A stretch of 64,000 nucleotides of DNA from Bacteroidota bacterium (GTDB taxonomy: Bacteria > Bacteroidota > Bacteroidia > Bacteroidales > CAIXZF01): NCBI GenBank assembly GCA_022709385.1, contig JAKLIX010000012.1, positions 1 to 64,000 on the forward strand, read 5' to 3'. This document shows positions 7,729 to 16,418 of the stretch, piece by piece. The notes under the pieces were generated by a model that was not told the origin of the DNA, did not search any database, and was given only the letters and a program-made list of their open reading frames with translations. Position 1 is the stretch's first letter; each line of letters starts with the position of its first letter. The position numbers and the translations under genes were made by a program.

Positions 7729-7974
7729 ATGTCCGACAACCAGCAAAATGAACTAATACAGAAGGTACAGAACGTGATCACCCAGATCCGTCCCTATCTC
7801 CAGGCCGACGGAGGCGATATTGCCTTCGTAAGTCTTACCGATGATATGGTAGTGAATGTGGAACTGCAGGGTTCATGCGGTTCCTGTCCATACAGCCGGA
7901 TGACGCTCAAGAATGGCGTTGAGGCTGCCGTGAAGCGTGCCCTGCCCGAGATCAGGTCGGTGGAAGCAGTCTGA
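7729..7974 (+). CDS. NifU-like C-terminal domain (NFU) Fe-S scaffold
   Basis: This 81-residue protein consists only of an NFU domain. It has IRPYLQADGGDI (residues 20-31) and the cluster-binding motif GSCGSCPYS with Cys50 and Cys53. Stand-alone NFU proteins assemble or carry a 4Fe-4S cluster at a dimer interface. It follows mrp on the same strand, with 134 bp of repeat-bearing DNA between them, so it may be co-transcribed. No IscU or NifS domain is attached. Confidence 0.9.
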   Translation: MSDNQQNELIQKVQNVITQIRPYLQADGGDIAFVSLTDDMVVNVELQGSCGSCPYSRMTLKNGVEAAVKRALPEIRSVEAV

Positions 7975-8015
7975 TCTGCTATCCTGGTTTCCCGGGACAA
8001 TCGGGCTGCAGGGAC

Positions 8016-9665
8016 TTAGAAATACTTCCCCACAATCGGCATTCTTCTGCCGCTTCCGAAGGCTTTGGCGGATACTCTGAGAATGGGTGGTGACTGATAT
8101 CTTTTGTGTTCACTGGTGTTGACCATCTTCAGCACCCTTTTCACGAGCTCTTCAGGGAATCCTGCCTTGACGATCGCACTTTCGCTTTGTTTTTCTTCGA
8201 TGTACATCCTGAGGATACGGTCGAGGATGGCGTAATCCGGAAGTGAATCGCTGTCTTTCTGCCCGGGTCTGAGCTCTGCCGAGGGCGGTTTCCGGATGAT
8301 GCTCTCCGGGATGACCGCTTCAATGCTGTTGATGTGATTTGCCAGTTCGTAGACCTGTGTCTTATAAAGGTCTCCCAGAACCGATATAGCCCCGCACATA
8401 TCTCCGTACAAGGTCCCGTAGCCCACGGCGGCTTCACTCTTGTTGGAAGTGTTCAGCAGAATATACCCCTGCTTGTTGGCCAGTGCCATCAGGATGACCG
8501 CACGCAGCCGTGCCTGGATGTTTTCCTCCGTCACATCGAACGGAAGCTCCCCGAAAACAGGCTTCAGGCTGGTTATCATACTGTCGTAACCCTCATTGAT
8601 CGGGATGATCCGGTAGGCAGTACCCAGATTCTCCGACAGGGCAATGGCATCGGCAACAGAGTGTTCCGAGGAGAACTGCGAGGGCATCAGGACACCCAGT
8701 ACATTCTCAGCTCCCAGCGCCCTGGCTGCAAGCACCAGGACCACGGCGGAATCAATCCCCCCCGACAATCCCAGTACCGCCTTCCGGAAGCCCAGTTTCA
8801 TGAAGTAATCACGGATCCCCGTCACCAGTCCGTCGTGGATCAGTTTACAATGTGACACATCGGGGTCCCGATGTGTCACATCGCCGTCCTGCCCCGGGAG
8901 CAGCCTGCCGTCTTTCCATTCCACAAGACCGAAATCCTCTTCAAAATACTTCATTGCCAGTGCAATGCCTCCATCACTGTCCACAGCCATGGAACCCCCG
9001 TCGAACAGCAGTTCAGTTTGCGCACCCACATGGTTGACATAAATCACCGGGATTTTATAATGTGCCACATTGGCGCGAAGCACCCGTCGCCGCATGGCAG
9101 CCTGGGAATAATGAAATGGAGACGCGGCGATGTTGATGATGAGCCCCGGATTTTCCCTGCTCAGCTCCTGCATGGGATTGAGTGTATAAAGCGGATGCAC
9201 CCCCTCCATCCACAGATCTTCGCAAATGGTAAGGGCGATCTTTACTCCCTTCCACTCAAGCAGCCTGAAATGCCGGTTAGGCTCGAAGTAGCGGTATTCG
9301 TCGAAAATATCATAGGTGGGTAACAGGCTTTTATGACGGATGTCCCGGATCTTTCCGTCAGCGAGAAAATAAGCGGAATTAAACAATGCCTTCCCGCGGG
9401 TATCGTTGTTTCGTGAAGGAGCACCGATGATAACCGCAATCTCTTTTGTTTCCGAGGCTATTTCAGCCACCGCTTCCTCCGATTGCCTAATAAAATCCTC
9501 ATAATCAAGAAAATCCCTCGGAGGATACCCCGTAACGGCAAGCTCGGCAAACACTGCCAGTCCGGCTCCGGCATCCTTAGCCTGCCTGATGGCGGCCTTC
9601 ACCTTTTGGATGTTGTCCCTGAAGTTACCGATATGGTAGTTCAGCTGGGCAAGGGCAATTTTCAC
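8016..9665 (-). CDS. nadE: Glutamine-dependent NAD+ synthetase
   Basis: This 549-residue enzyme amidates deamido-NAD+ to NAD+ using glutamine and ATP. Residues 1-250 are a nitrilase-type glutaminase domain with the triad visible as FAELAVTGYPP (Glu), KSLLPTYD (Lys) and TICEDLW (Cys). Residues about 285-549 are the NAD synthetase domain with the pyrophosphate loop LGLSGGIDSA. The linker at residues 262-272 (DVTHRDPDVSH) is encoded exactly by the 32-bp palindrome at 8850-8881. It therefore appears to be a repeat inserted in frame without damaging either domain. The gene converges on nfu, and the start codon follows the porin-like gene by 11 bp. Confidence 0.95.
   Translation of the reverse strand: MKIALAQLNYHIGNFRDNIQKVKAAIRQAKDAGAGLAVFAELAVTGYPPRDFLDYEDFIRQSEEAVAEIASETKEIAVIIGAPSRNNDTRGKALFNSAYFLADGKIRDIRHKSLLPTYDIFDEYRYFEPNRHFRLLEWKGVKIALTICEDLWMEGVHPLYTLNPMQELSRENPGLIINIAASPFHYSQAAMRRRVLRANVAHYKIPVIYVNHVGAQTELLFDGGSMAVDSDGGIALAMKYFEEDFGLVEWKDGRLLPGQDGDVTHRDPDVSHCKLIHDGLVTGIRDYFMKLGFRKAVLGLSGGIDSAVVLVLAARALGAENVLGVLMPSQFSSEHSVADAIALSENLGTAYRIIPINEGYDSMITSLKPVFGELPFDVTEENIQARLRAVILMALANKQGYILLNTSNKSEAAVGYGTLYGDMCGAISVLGDLYKTQVYELANHINSIEAVIPESIIRKPPSAELRPGQKDSDSLPDYAILDRILRMYIEEKQSESAIVKAGFPEELVKRVLKMVNTSEHKRYQSPPILRVSAKAFGSGRRMPIVGKYF
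8850..8881. repeat. 32-bp palindrome inside nadE
   Basis: ATGTGACACATCGGG and its exact complement are separated by 2 bp, a 15-bp perfect stem. It belongs to the ATGTG(A/T)CACAT family found elsewhere in the window between genes. Here it is translated as part of the interdomain linker of NadE. Confidence 0.9.
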
Positions 9666-9676
9666 TTCGGCCTCAT

Positions 9677-10363
9677 TTAAAACAGTATCCCGACATTCAG
9701 CTCGAGGTAGTTCGAGATGGCCTTTTCTGAGATCGCCTTATTCACAGTGTTTTTCCCTTTGAGGATATTGGTAAAACCGTTATTGAAGGTAATTCCGCCG
9801 AAGAAGTGGGTAGTGGAACTGATGTTATATTGTGCTCCAATCCCGATGATGAGCGATTCCCTGAAAAAATTGATCCTTGATTTGATATCCGGCTCATGGG
9901 TGACATTGAAACTCGCGGGTGACTGCACATGGAAATCATCCGTTGCCTTGGCGCTCAGGTTGAATGAGGTGCCGAGACCGATCAGCCCGTAGTAAACGAA
10001 ATAGCCGATCTCCTTGGTTTTCATTTTTAATATCAAGGGTAGTTCGATGCTTTTGATGTGGTATTTTCGGTACATGGTACCCATAAGTGTATCTTCTGCA
10101 TAAGGATATTTCAGTTTGCCGTTGTTGGAGGTCACCGTAAAACCGGTGCTCAGTCCGTAATTGGGAGAGAAGTTATACTCCGCCACAAAACCCCATGAAA
10201 ACCCGGTGGTGATACCATCTCCTTCATAACCTTCGGAAATGGGTTTGATCCAGCCGATATTCGGTGCGGCTTTGAACCCGAACTGGAATTCTCCTTTCTG
10301 TGCCTTCAGGCTCCCCATAAGGAGCAACGGCAGCAACAGCATAATTGACAGCTTTCTTTTCAT
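9677..10363 (-). CDS. Outer-membrane beta-barrel protein (PorT-like fold)
   Basis: This 228-residue protein starts at the ATG at 10363, because that codon begins a clean signal peptide (MKRKLSIMLLLPLLL, ending LKAQ). The upstream in-frame ATG at 10423 would put 20 polar residues before it. Alternating beta strands run throughout (FQFGFKAAPNIGW, YNFSPNYGLSTGFTV, YFVYYGLIGLGTSFN) and the protein ends in a hydrophobic strand, LNVGILF. It is a small Bacteroidetes OmpW/PorT-type barrel. It has the same orientation as nadE with 11 bp between. Its specific role is unknown. Confidence 0.8.
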   Translation of the reverse strand: MKRKLSIMLLLPLLLMGSLKAQKGEFQFGFKAAPNIGWIKPISEGYEGDGITTGFSWGFVAEYNFSPNYGLSTGFTVTSNNGKLKYPYAEDTLMGTMYRKYHIKSIELPLILKMKTKEIGYFVYYGLIGLGTSFNLSAKATDDFHVQSPASFNVTHEPDIKSRINFFRESLIIGIGAQYNISSTTHFFGGITFNNGFTNILKGKNTVNKAISEKAISNYLELNVGILF

Positions 10364-10587
10364 CCTGATCAAGCTTAAAGTGTTAACTGAAATAGGTTCC
10401 TGCTTGTTGTCACTGATAATCAAAAGTAATGCGAATCACTTAAAAACCATAAACCTGTCTGAATATGATAAGTTTCCTTCGCTTATCCAGTTTTGATGCA
10501 AAAATAATGATTTTGCATACCACTTATCAACAAATGACGTTTGAAAGCTATTCTCCGGTGCATGAGATAGTATGTGGTTAAAGATTG

Positions 10588-10595
10588 TATCTTTG
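10588..10595 (+). promoter_or_regulatory. -7 promoter box upstream of the second barrel gene
   Basis: TATCTTTG matches the Bacteroidetes -7 consensus exactly and lies 29 bp before the ATG at 10625. No clear TTTG is present at the -33 position. It supports the start at 10625 over one at 10574, which would lie upstream of the box. Confidence 0.5.
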
Positions 10596-10624
10596 TTCTT
10601 TATCTGGTACAAACCAGTCGATTG

Positions 10625-11230
10625 ATGAAACATCGCCTGTTTCCTGTGTTCATGCTTCTTCTGGCTGCCGGCACTGTCTGCAGTCAGGATGTCACCTTCG
10701 GTCCGAAAGTCGGCTTTACCACTTCTCACCTGATATCCGACCAGGACAGCCTGATGGATGAGTTCCGCCATGGTTTCCAGGGAGGGATGTTTATGCGTGT
10801 GTACGGAGATTATTTTTATTTTCAGCCGGAAGTGATGTATGTGACCAAAGGAGGCATCTTCAACGAAGAAAGTGGCCAGTTCAAACAGGATATCGACCTT
10901 CAGTCCATCGACATGCCGCTGATCATCGGGTTCATACTGGGTCCTCCCGAGCTGAACTTCAGACTGCACGGCGGACCGGTAGGCAGTTTTATCGTTCAGA
11001 AAAACATCAACCTCAGCGGTGATTCGCTTCTGCAACCTTTTACGGAAAACAATATCAAGGATACCTACCTGGGTGCCACCATGGGACTGGGACTGGATAT
11101 CCTTGCCTTCAGCTTTGACATCCGCTATGAATTCGCCTGGGATAATCTATATAAGAATGAACCGGGCCGGAAAACGGTGCAGTGGAAACATGAAATGTTT
11201 AATGTGAGCCTGGCAATCAAGTTGTTATAG
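10625..11230 (+). CDS. Outer-membrane beta-barrel protein (PorT family)
   Basis: This 201-residue protein has a signal peptide at 1-20 (MKHRLFPVFMLLLAAG to VCSQ). Its beta-rich body includes TFGPKVGFTTSHL, YFYFQPEVMYVTKGG, MPLIIGFIL and LNFRLHGGPVGSFI. This is the usual order in Bacteroidetes porin-family (PorT/OMP_b-brl_2) proteins, where two strands flank a loop carrying the LQSIDMPL motif. The gene at 9677 is divergent and has the same fold. It is probably co-transcribed with the DUF4139 and gldB genes downstream, given short gaps or overlaps. The true start is set by the signal peptide and the -7 box. Confidence 0.8.
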   Translation: MKHRLFPVFMLLLAAGTVCSQDVTFGPKVGFTTSHLISDQDSLMDEFRHGFQGGMFMRVYGDYFYFQPEVMYVTKGGIFNEESGQFKQDIDLQSIDMPLIIGFILGPPELNFRLHGGPVGSFIVQKNINLSGDSLLQPFTENNIKDTYLGATMGLGLDILAFSFDIRYEFAWDNLYKNEPGRKTVQWKHEMFNVSLAIKLL

Positions 11231-11255
11231 TGGTTCACAATCATACCCCAGATTG

Positions 11256-12839
11256 ATGAAAATTATTTTAGGACGACCGGTTCGCGGCCTGTGGATGCTC
11301 ACGCTGATCACGGGCGTTTCACTGAATGCCTTCACCCAACAGAATCTGAAGGCTACCCATGTGAATGTTTTTAAAAATGGTACCTATTTCGTGGTGAAGG
11401 AAGGAAGCATTCCGCTTACCAGCGGCAAAGGAAGCCTGTTGATTCCTTCGGCACCGCTGCTTGGGACCTTCTGGCTTACCACCCCGAAAGACATCGCCAT
11501 CAGCAGGCTTATCTTCATCATGGATACCATCAAAACCAGCAGGAATGCCAGGACCATGCCTGATCTCCTCATTTCCAACAAGGGAAAGAAGGTGAAACTG
11601 AGCGTGCGGATGGATGAAAAAAACTATCAGGAGATCAGCGGTTTGCTTCAGGATTTTTTTCCTGCCTCCCAATTGGTGAAAATCAAAGGAAATGAAGGCA
11701 GGACGCTGTATTTCCCGCTTGCAGACGTCAGGCAGCTTATGGTGGAGGAATCTCCTTCAGAAAGTTTGAAAACTGACTCCGTTGCCTACGTGGCCAGGCT
11801 GGAATTCAACAGAAATCCGACGGATACGCGTATTAAAATGGTCTATATGCAAGCAGGCATCCAATGGTTCCCTTCCTATAACATTAAAATACTGAACGAC
11901 AAGGAGCTGCAACTTGAATTGCGCGCATTGGTGGAGAACTTCGCCGAGACTCTGGAAGAAACCGGTCTGACCCTGACCGTTGGTGATCCCAGTTACAAAT
12001 ATGGAAGAACCCAGGAGCAGTTCGCCAATCCCTTCCTGACACAGACCCAGGGGGCTGCCTATAACCCTTACGCTGCCTACATGTGGCAGAATACGGCCGC
12101 CGAATCGGTGGATGCCGCTGTGATGTATACTGCCAAGAATGATCAGTACAACAATTATCAAACCTATCAGACCGAAGGAGATAAGACAGGCGACCTCTAC
12201 ATGTACGACCTTGGCAAGGTCAGCATTCCGAAATTCAGCAAAGCGGCCTTTCCGGTATTCTCCCATAAGGTGCCCTATAGGGATGTTTTCAGGGTTACCC
12301 TCGGCGATATAAATAACTTTTTAATTTCCAGGCAGATTGTGAACGATCCTGAAAGGAAATTTCCTGTTTTCCACTCCCTGAAGCTTACCAACCAGACAAA
12401 GGATCCTTTTACACATGCACCCGTGTTTATCATGGATGAGGAATTGCGTCCGCTCGCCCAGGATGAGATCGCTTACACTCCTGTTAATACGACTGTTTCG
12501 GTTAACCTGGCTCAATCTCCTGATATTGTTGTTACAAACACCGAGGAGGAGAAAAACAGGGAAGAAAGAGCAAAAACCATTGACAAGCATGGGTACACAA
12601 GGGTACTCATCCACGGCATGGTCGAGATCCATAATACGATGCCGGAAAGGGTGACGGTAAATGTGGAAAAAACTGTCAACGGCCTGATTACAGAGGCCGG
12701 AGACAACGGGAAGATCACCCGTCTGAAAACGGGTGATGCCCTCAATCCTTTCAGCAGGGTTGACTGGGAACTCAGCCTGGGCACCCAGGAGAAAAAAGTC
12801 ATTGCATATGATTATGAGGTATTTATCCTGGCCTATTAG
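11256..12839 (+). CDS. DUF4139 domain protein, exported
   Basis: This 527-residue protein has a signal-like N-terminus (hydrophobic stretch MLTLITGVSLNAFTQ). Its C-terminal half resembles DUF4139 (VRLEF-like strand VYMQAGIQWFPSYNIKI, ALVENFAETLEETGLTLTVGDPS, then the closing VDWELSLGTQEKKVIAYDYEV). The N-terminal strands resemble the DUF4140 partner domain. The family has no settled function. A TTG at 11253 precedes the ATG at 11256 directly. The 3' end overlaps gldB by 26 bp, which suggests translational coupling. Confidence 0.82.
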   Translation: MKIILGRPVRGLWMLTLITGVSLNAFTQQNLKATHVNVFKNGTYFVVKEGSIPLTSGKGSLLIPSAPLLGTFWLTTPKDIAISRLIFIMDTIKTSRNARTMPDLLISNKGKKVKLSVRMDEKNYQEISGLLQDFFPASQLVKIKGNEGRTLYFPLADVRQLMVEESPSESLKTDSVAYVARLEFNRNPTDTRIKMVYMQAGIQWFPSYNIKILNDKELQLELRALVENFAETLEETGLTLTVGDPSYKYGRTQEQFANPFLTQTQGAAYNPYAAYMWQNTAAESVDAAVMYTAKNDQYNNYQTYQTEGDKTGDLYMYDLGKVSIPKFSKAAFPVFSHKVPYRDVFRVTLGDINNFLISRQIVNDPERKFPVFHSLKLTNQTKDPFTHAPVFIMDEELRPLAQDEIAYTPVNTTVSVNLAQSPDIVVTNTEEEKNREERAKTIDKHGYTRVLIHGMVEIHNTMPERVTVNVEKTVNGLITEAGDNGKITRLKTGDALNPFSRVDWELSLGTQEKKVIAYDYEVFILAY

Positions 12840-13818
12840 CATATTGCTGATTTTTATGCTGTTATCCTGCCGCCAGCAAAGAGAAGGAGACCGGCGGGAG
12901 AATCAGACTGAAGCGCCAGTTCAGGGATTGAAGATACACAGGTACGAACAGGCTTTATTCGGTTTGGATTTGCTGCATCTTCGGGATGGTTTGACGGGAC
13001 TGATGCCTGAATATGGTTTTTTCCTGGGATATGAATCCCCGGATACCGCCAGTTTGATGAGGATGAGAACTTACCTGGAGGATTCCCTGACCAGCTTGCT
13101 CTTTCGCGAGACCCAGCGGCTTTTTCCGCGGATGGATTCAGTGGAAATAGCACTGAGTGAGGCGATGCAGCGCCACAGCAAGCATTTTCCCGCTGATTCC
13201 GCACCCAGGGTCTTTACTTATATTTCCGGTCTTGACTACGAAGCCCCTGTCAGGCTGGTCGACAGCGTGATGATCATCGCGCTGGATATGTATCTCGGGA
13301 AAGACAGTCCGGTATACCGGCAGCTGGGCCTGCCCGAATACCGCTGTCAGGCCTTTGATCCGGTTAACCTGGTGCCTGACTGTATGAAACAGATGGCCTA
13401 CCGTCATCTCAGGGGGGAAAGACACGAAAGGACGCTTCTCGACTGGATGGTGCTTCAGGGTAAAGTGTTGTATTATCTCGACCAGGTGTTGCCTTCGACA
13501 CCTGATTATGTTAAAATTACTTATAGTCCGGAGCAGTACGACTGGGTCAGGGAAAACGAGGCAAAAACCTGGGCATTTCTCATTGCCAACAAATTACTGT
13601 ATACCACAGACAGCAGGGATATTACCCGTTTCATGGCGGAAGCCCCCTTCACGAAAGGCCTGCCGAAAGAATCTCCGGGGCGGACGGGCTGGTGGATCGG
13701 CTGGCAGATTGTAAGGAAATATATGGAAAAGAACAGGGATGTCAGCATGAAAGCCTTGTTTGATCAGGCCGACGCCAGGCAAATCCTGAATCTCTCCGCG
13801 TATAAGCCGGCAAGATAG
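12814..13818 (+). CDS. gldB: Gliding-motility lipoprotein GldB
   Basis: This 334-residue protein is set to start at 12814, where a lipoprotein signal begins (hydrophobic ISILLIFMLLSC with the lipobox cysteine at residue 18). The body follows GldB: KIHRYEQALF near the N-terminus, YISGLDYEAPVRLVDSVMIIALDMYLG in the middle, and ESPGRTGWWIGWQIVRKYMEKN near the C-terminus. GldB is an outer-envelope lipoprotein needed for gliding in Flavobacterium, and homologues are widespread in non-gliding Bacteroidetes. The overlap with the DUF4139 gene indicates one operon. Confidence 0.9.
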   Translation: MRYLSWPISILLIFMLLSCRQQREGDRRENQTEAPVQGLKIHRYEQALFGLDLLHLRDGLTGLMPEYGFFLGYESPDTASLMRMRTYLEDSLTSLLFRETQRLFPRMDSVEIALSEAMQRHSKHFPADSAPRVFTYISGLDYEAPVRLVDSVMIIALDMYLGKDSPVYRQLGLPEYRCQAFDPVNLVPDCMKQMAYRHLRGERHERTLLDWMVLQGKVLYYLDQVLPSTPDYVKITYSPEQYDWVRENEAKTWAFLIANKLLYTTDSRDITRFMAEAPFTKGLPKESPGRTGWWIGWQIVRKYMEKNRDVSMKALFDQADARQILNLSAYKPAR

Positions 13819-13951
13819 ATTTGTTTACGGGTTTACTTATTGATTAACAGTATGTTAATCGATTTTTCTCCATTTTTTTCAAAAAAGTTTCGATTTTTTT
13901 TCCGTTTTGCCCCCTGAAAAGCATATATAGGTACAGAACACGACCTGTAAG

Positions 13952-15493
13952 ATGCTTATCAAGACCTATTCCTGTACCCTGCTGGGTATTCATGCGCTGA
14001 CGGTAACCGTGGAGGTGAACATAGACCAGGGGATCAACTTCTTTATGGTGGGTTTGCCCGACAGTGCCGTCAAAGAAAGTCACCAGAGGATAGAGGCGGC
14101 TTTGAAGAACAACAACTACCGGATTCCGGGCAAGAAGATCGTCATCAACATGGCGCCGGCCGACCTGAGAAAGGAAGGCAGCGCATATGACCTGCCGATT
14201 GCCGTGGGGATACTGGCAGCTTCAGAGCAGATCAATGCGTTGAAAGTCGGGGAGTACTTGCTGATGGGTGAATTGTCGCTGGACGGGGGCTTATTGCCTG
14301 TGACCGGAGCCTTACCGATCGCGATTGAAGCCAGGCGCAAGGGATTTAAGGGGTTCATTCTCCCTGAGGCCAACGCAAAGGAAGCCGCTATTGTGAGTGA
14401 GCTGGAAGTGTATGGTGCCCGGAACATCCGTGAGGTCATCGGGTTTTTCAACGGAGAGCAGTCGATGGAGCGAGTGATTGTTGATGTAAGGAAGGACTTC
14501 ACCTCCAATTTGAATGGCTACGAGTTCGACTTCGCGGATGTCAGGGGGCAGGAAAACATTAAACGGTCACTGGAGGTGGCGGCTGCAGGGGGACACAACC
14601 TTATCCTGATCGGTCCGCCCGGAGCCGGCAAGACGATGCTGGCCAAAAGGCTGCCTTCCATCCTGCCGCCATTGAACCTTCAGGAGGCACTTGAAACAAC
14701 CAAGATTCACTCCGTGGCCGGTAAACTTGCACGCAATAAGTCGTTGATTGCGCTCAGACCTTTCCGTTCACCGCATCATACCATCAGTGATGTGGCGCTG
14801 GTGGGAGGCGGAAGTTATCCGCAACCTGGGGAGATTTCCCTGGCACATAACGGGGTTCTTTTTCTGGATGAATTGCCGGAATTTAAACGTACCGTTCTGG
14901 AAGTGCTCCGTCAACCGCTGGAAGACAGGGTTGTGACGATTTCACGGGCCCGCCTTTCGGTGGATTATCCGGCAAGCTTCATGCTTGTAACGGCAATGAA
15001 TCCCTGTCCCTGCGGCTTTTATAACCATCCGGAGAAGGACTGCAGCTGCGGGCCGGGGGTGGTGCAAAAGTACCTGAGCAGGATCAGCGGACCATTGCTC
15101 GACAGGATAGACATACAGGTGGAAGTGGTGCCGGTTCCCTTTAAGGAGCTTTCTGTATTGGGATCATCCGAGAAATCTCAGGTAATCAGGGAAAGGGTGA
15201 TGGCGGCCAGGAAGATACAGGAGGAAAGGTATTTGAATAATGAAGGAGTCTATTGCAATGCGCAGATCCCGTCGAAAGAGATCAGAAAGGTCTGCCGCCT
15301 GAGTGAGGAGGGGAATATGCTGTTGAAGCATGCCATGGAGCGGCTGAATCTATCAGCAAGAGCGTACGACCGGATCCTGAAAGTCTCCCGCACCATTGCC
15401 GACCTGGAGGCTGCTCCGGATATCAGGGTGGAGCACCTGGCAGAAGCGATCCAGTACCGCAGCCTGGACAAGGGGACTTGGGGAAGTCTATAA
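13952..15493 (+). CDS. comM: YifB/ComM-family Mg-chelatase-like AAA+ ATPase
   Basis: This 513-residue protein matches full-length family members. Residues 1-165 form a ribosomal S5/Lon-like (ChlI) domain. Residues 195-400 are the AAA+ module with Walker A GPPGAGKT at 221-228 and Walker B FLDELPEF. The sensor region with MTAMNPCPCG-type cysteines follows (TAMNPCPCGFY, CSCG). The C-terminal Mg_chelatase_C domain ends at 513. In Vibrio, ComM is a branch-migration helicase used in natural transformation. A decayed copy of about 135 bp of this gene lies 1.5 kb downstream at 16622. Confidence 0.93.
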   Translation: MLIKTYSCTLLGIHALTVTVEVNIDQGINFFMVGLPDSAVKESHQRIEAALKNNNYRIPGKKIVINMAPADLRKEGSAYDLPIAVGILAASEQINALKVGEYLLMGELSLDGGLLPVTGALPIAIEARRKGFKGFILPEANAKEAAIVSELEVYGARNIREVIGFFNGEQSMERVIVDVRKDFTSNLNGYEFDFADVRGQENIKRSLEVAAAGGHNLILIGPPGAGKTMLAKRLPSILPPLNLQEALETTKIHSVAGKLARNKSLIALRPFRSPHHTISDVALVGGGSYPQPGEISLAHNGVLFLDELPEFKRTVLEVLRQPLEDRVVTISRARLSVDYPASFMLVTAMNPCPCGFYNHPEKDCSCGPGVVQKYLSRISGPLLDRIDIQVEVVPVPFKELSVLGSSEKSQVIRERVMAARKIQEERYLNNEGVYCNAQIPSKEIRKVCRLSEEGNMLLKHAMERLNLSARAYDRILKVSRTIADLEAAPDIRVEHLAEAIQYRSLDKGTWGSL

Positions 15494-15499
15494 TCCATG

Positions 15500-15690
15500 A
15501 ATGCCCTGCAAGGGTAAAACATGAATAACCGATGGTGTAATTGGGTTGAATAAGATCATCAAGAGAACGTAATTAACCAAACTGCCCTGCAAGGGTAAAA
15601 CATAAATAACCGATGGTGTACTTGTGTTGAATAAGATCATCAAGAGAATGTAATCAACCAAACTGCCCTGCAAGGGCAAAACATGAATAA
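15500..15690 (+). repeat. 81-bp tandem repeat, three units, upstream of RAYT
   Basis: The string TGCCCTGCAAGGG(T/C)AAAACAT(G/A)AATAACC starts at 15502, 15583 and 15664, exactly 81 bp apart. The spacer GAATAAGATCATCAAGAGAA is also repeated. Each unit contains a short CCCT/AGGG hairpin. The third unit runs into the left REP hairpin of the RAYT gene. The short, nearly identical spacers rule out a CRISPR array. Confidence 0.85.
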
Positions 15691-15724
15691 CCACGGGTGT
15701 AACCCGTAAGGGTAAAACCCGTGG
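15691..15724 (+). repeat. Left REP hairpin of the RAYT element
   Basis: CCACGGGT (15691-15698) pairs with ACCCGTGG (15717-15724). The loop TAACCCGTAAGGGTAA has internal pairing of its own. A matching hairpin lies inverted on the other side of the transposase at 16279-16311, with compensating stem changes (CGGGT to CCGGGT and partner). Confidence 0.85.
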
Positions 15725-15777
15725 TTAAGGCAACCCAGACAAACCCTCAGCCACACAGTGGCTGAACAAAGATCACC

Positions 15778-16227
15778 ATGATGACAAGCTACCGCCAGAT
15801 CCTCTATCACATTGTTTTCAGAACAAAAAACGGTGAAAACACCCTGTCCCAAGACAATATCAGGGACTTGTATTCGTACATCAACGGGTATTTCCGGAAA
15901 AAGAAATGCCACCTGTACCGTATCAACGGAACCGAAAACCATATCCATTTACTTTGTGAAATCCATCCGTCGATGGCAATTGCTGATTTCATGAGGGAGT
16001 TGAAAGTTTCAACATCTTTGTGGCTCAAGCAAAGCAGATATTTTACCGCATTTGAAGGCTGGGCAGAAGGGTATGCGGTATTGACCTATGCATACAGAGA
16101 TAAAGATATGATATTAAATTATATTAAGAACCAGCAATCGCACCATCAACTGATTTCTTTTGAGGAAGAATATAAGAACTTGCTTGAAGAAGCAGGTGTT
16201 TTGATTGACAAGCGCTATTTTCCATAG
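15778..16227 (+). CDS. REP-associated tyrosine transposase (RAYT, HUH/Y1 family)
   Basis: This 149-residue protein belongs to the IS200/IS605 TnpA-like (Y1_Tnp) superfamily of single-strand DNA transposases. The metal-binding HUH motif is NHIHLL (His55, His57). The catalytic tyrosine is Tyr115 in ILNYIKNQQSHH. The N-terminus YRQILYHIVFRTKN is the usual first strand. RAYTs cut and rejoin REP hairpins, and inverted REP hairpins flank this gene at 15691 and 16279. The reading frame is intact, so the enzyme may be functional. No accessory TnpB is seen. Composition is more AT-rich than the surrounding housekeeping genes. Confidence 0.9.
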   Translation: MMTSYRQILYHIVFRTKNGENTLSQDNIRDLYSYINGYFRKKKCHLYRINGTENHIHLLCEIHPSMAIADFMRELKVSTSLWLKQSRYFTAFEGWAEGYAVLTYAYRDKDMILNYIKNQQSHHQLISFEEEYKNLLEEAGVLIDKRYFP

Positions 16228-16278
16228 ATAATAGGGTTCAGCCCGCTTCGGGGCTGGGATTCTACAACGCGTCTCCTT

Positions 16279-16311
16279 CCCCGGGTTTGACCCTTCGGGT
16301 TACACCCGGGG
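16279..16311 (-). repeat. Right REP hairpin of the RAYT element
   Basis: CCCCGGGT (16279-16286) pairs with ACCCGGGG (16304-16311). Read on the minus strand it matches the left hairpin (GGGTGTAACCCG, AAGGGT, AAACCCG). It is followed by GTTATTCAT and CCTTGCGGGG, mirroring the 81-bp units on the left. A further small hairpin CAGCCC/GGGCTG lies at 16239-16256. Confidence 0.8.
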
Positions 16312-16418
16312 TTATTCATATTAATCCCTTGCGGGGAACCAAGCCTAAAATCCAAATGACTTTTGCGAGGATAATCCGTGTTAATTCGCTGCGCCACGAG
16401 GCGTGCGTTTACAATTAA

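Noticed and set aside
9057-9072. TGTGCCACATTGGCG in nadE as another palindrome unit
   Set aside because: It encodes the conserved NVAHY segment of the glutaminase domain, so the resemblance is due to native coding sequence.
15500-15724. Possible CRISPR array
   Set aside because: The three units repeat over their whole 81 bp, including the spacer, and no cas genes are near, so it is a tandem repeat.
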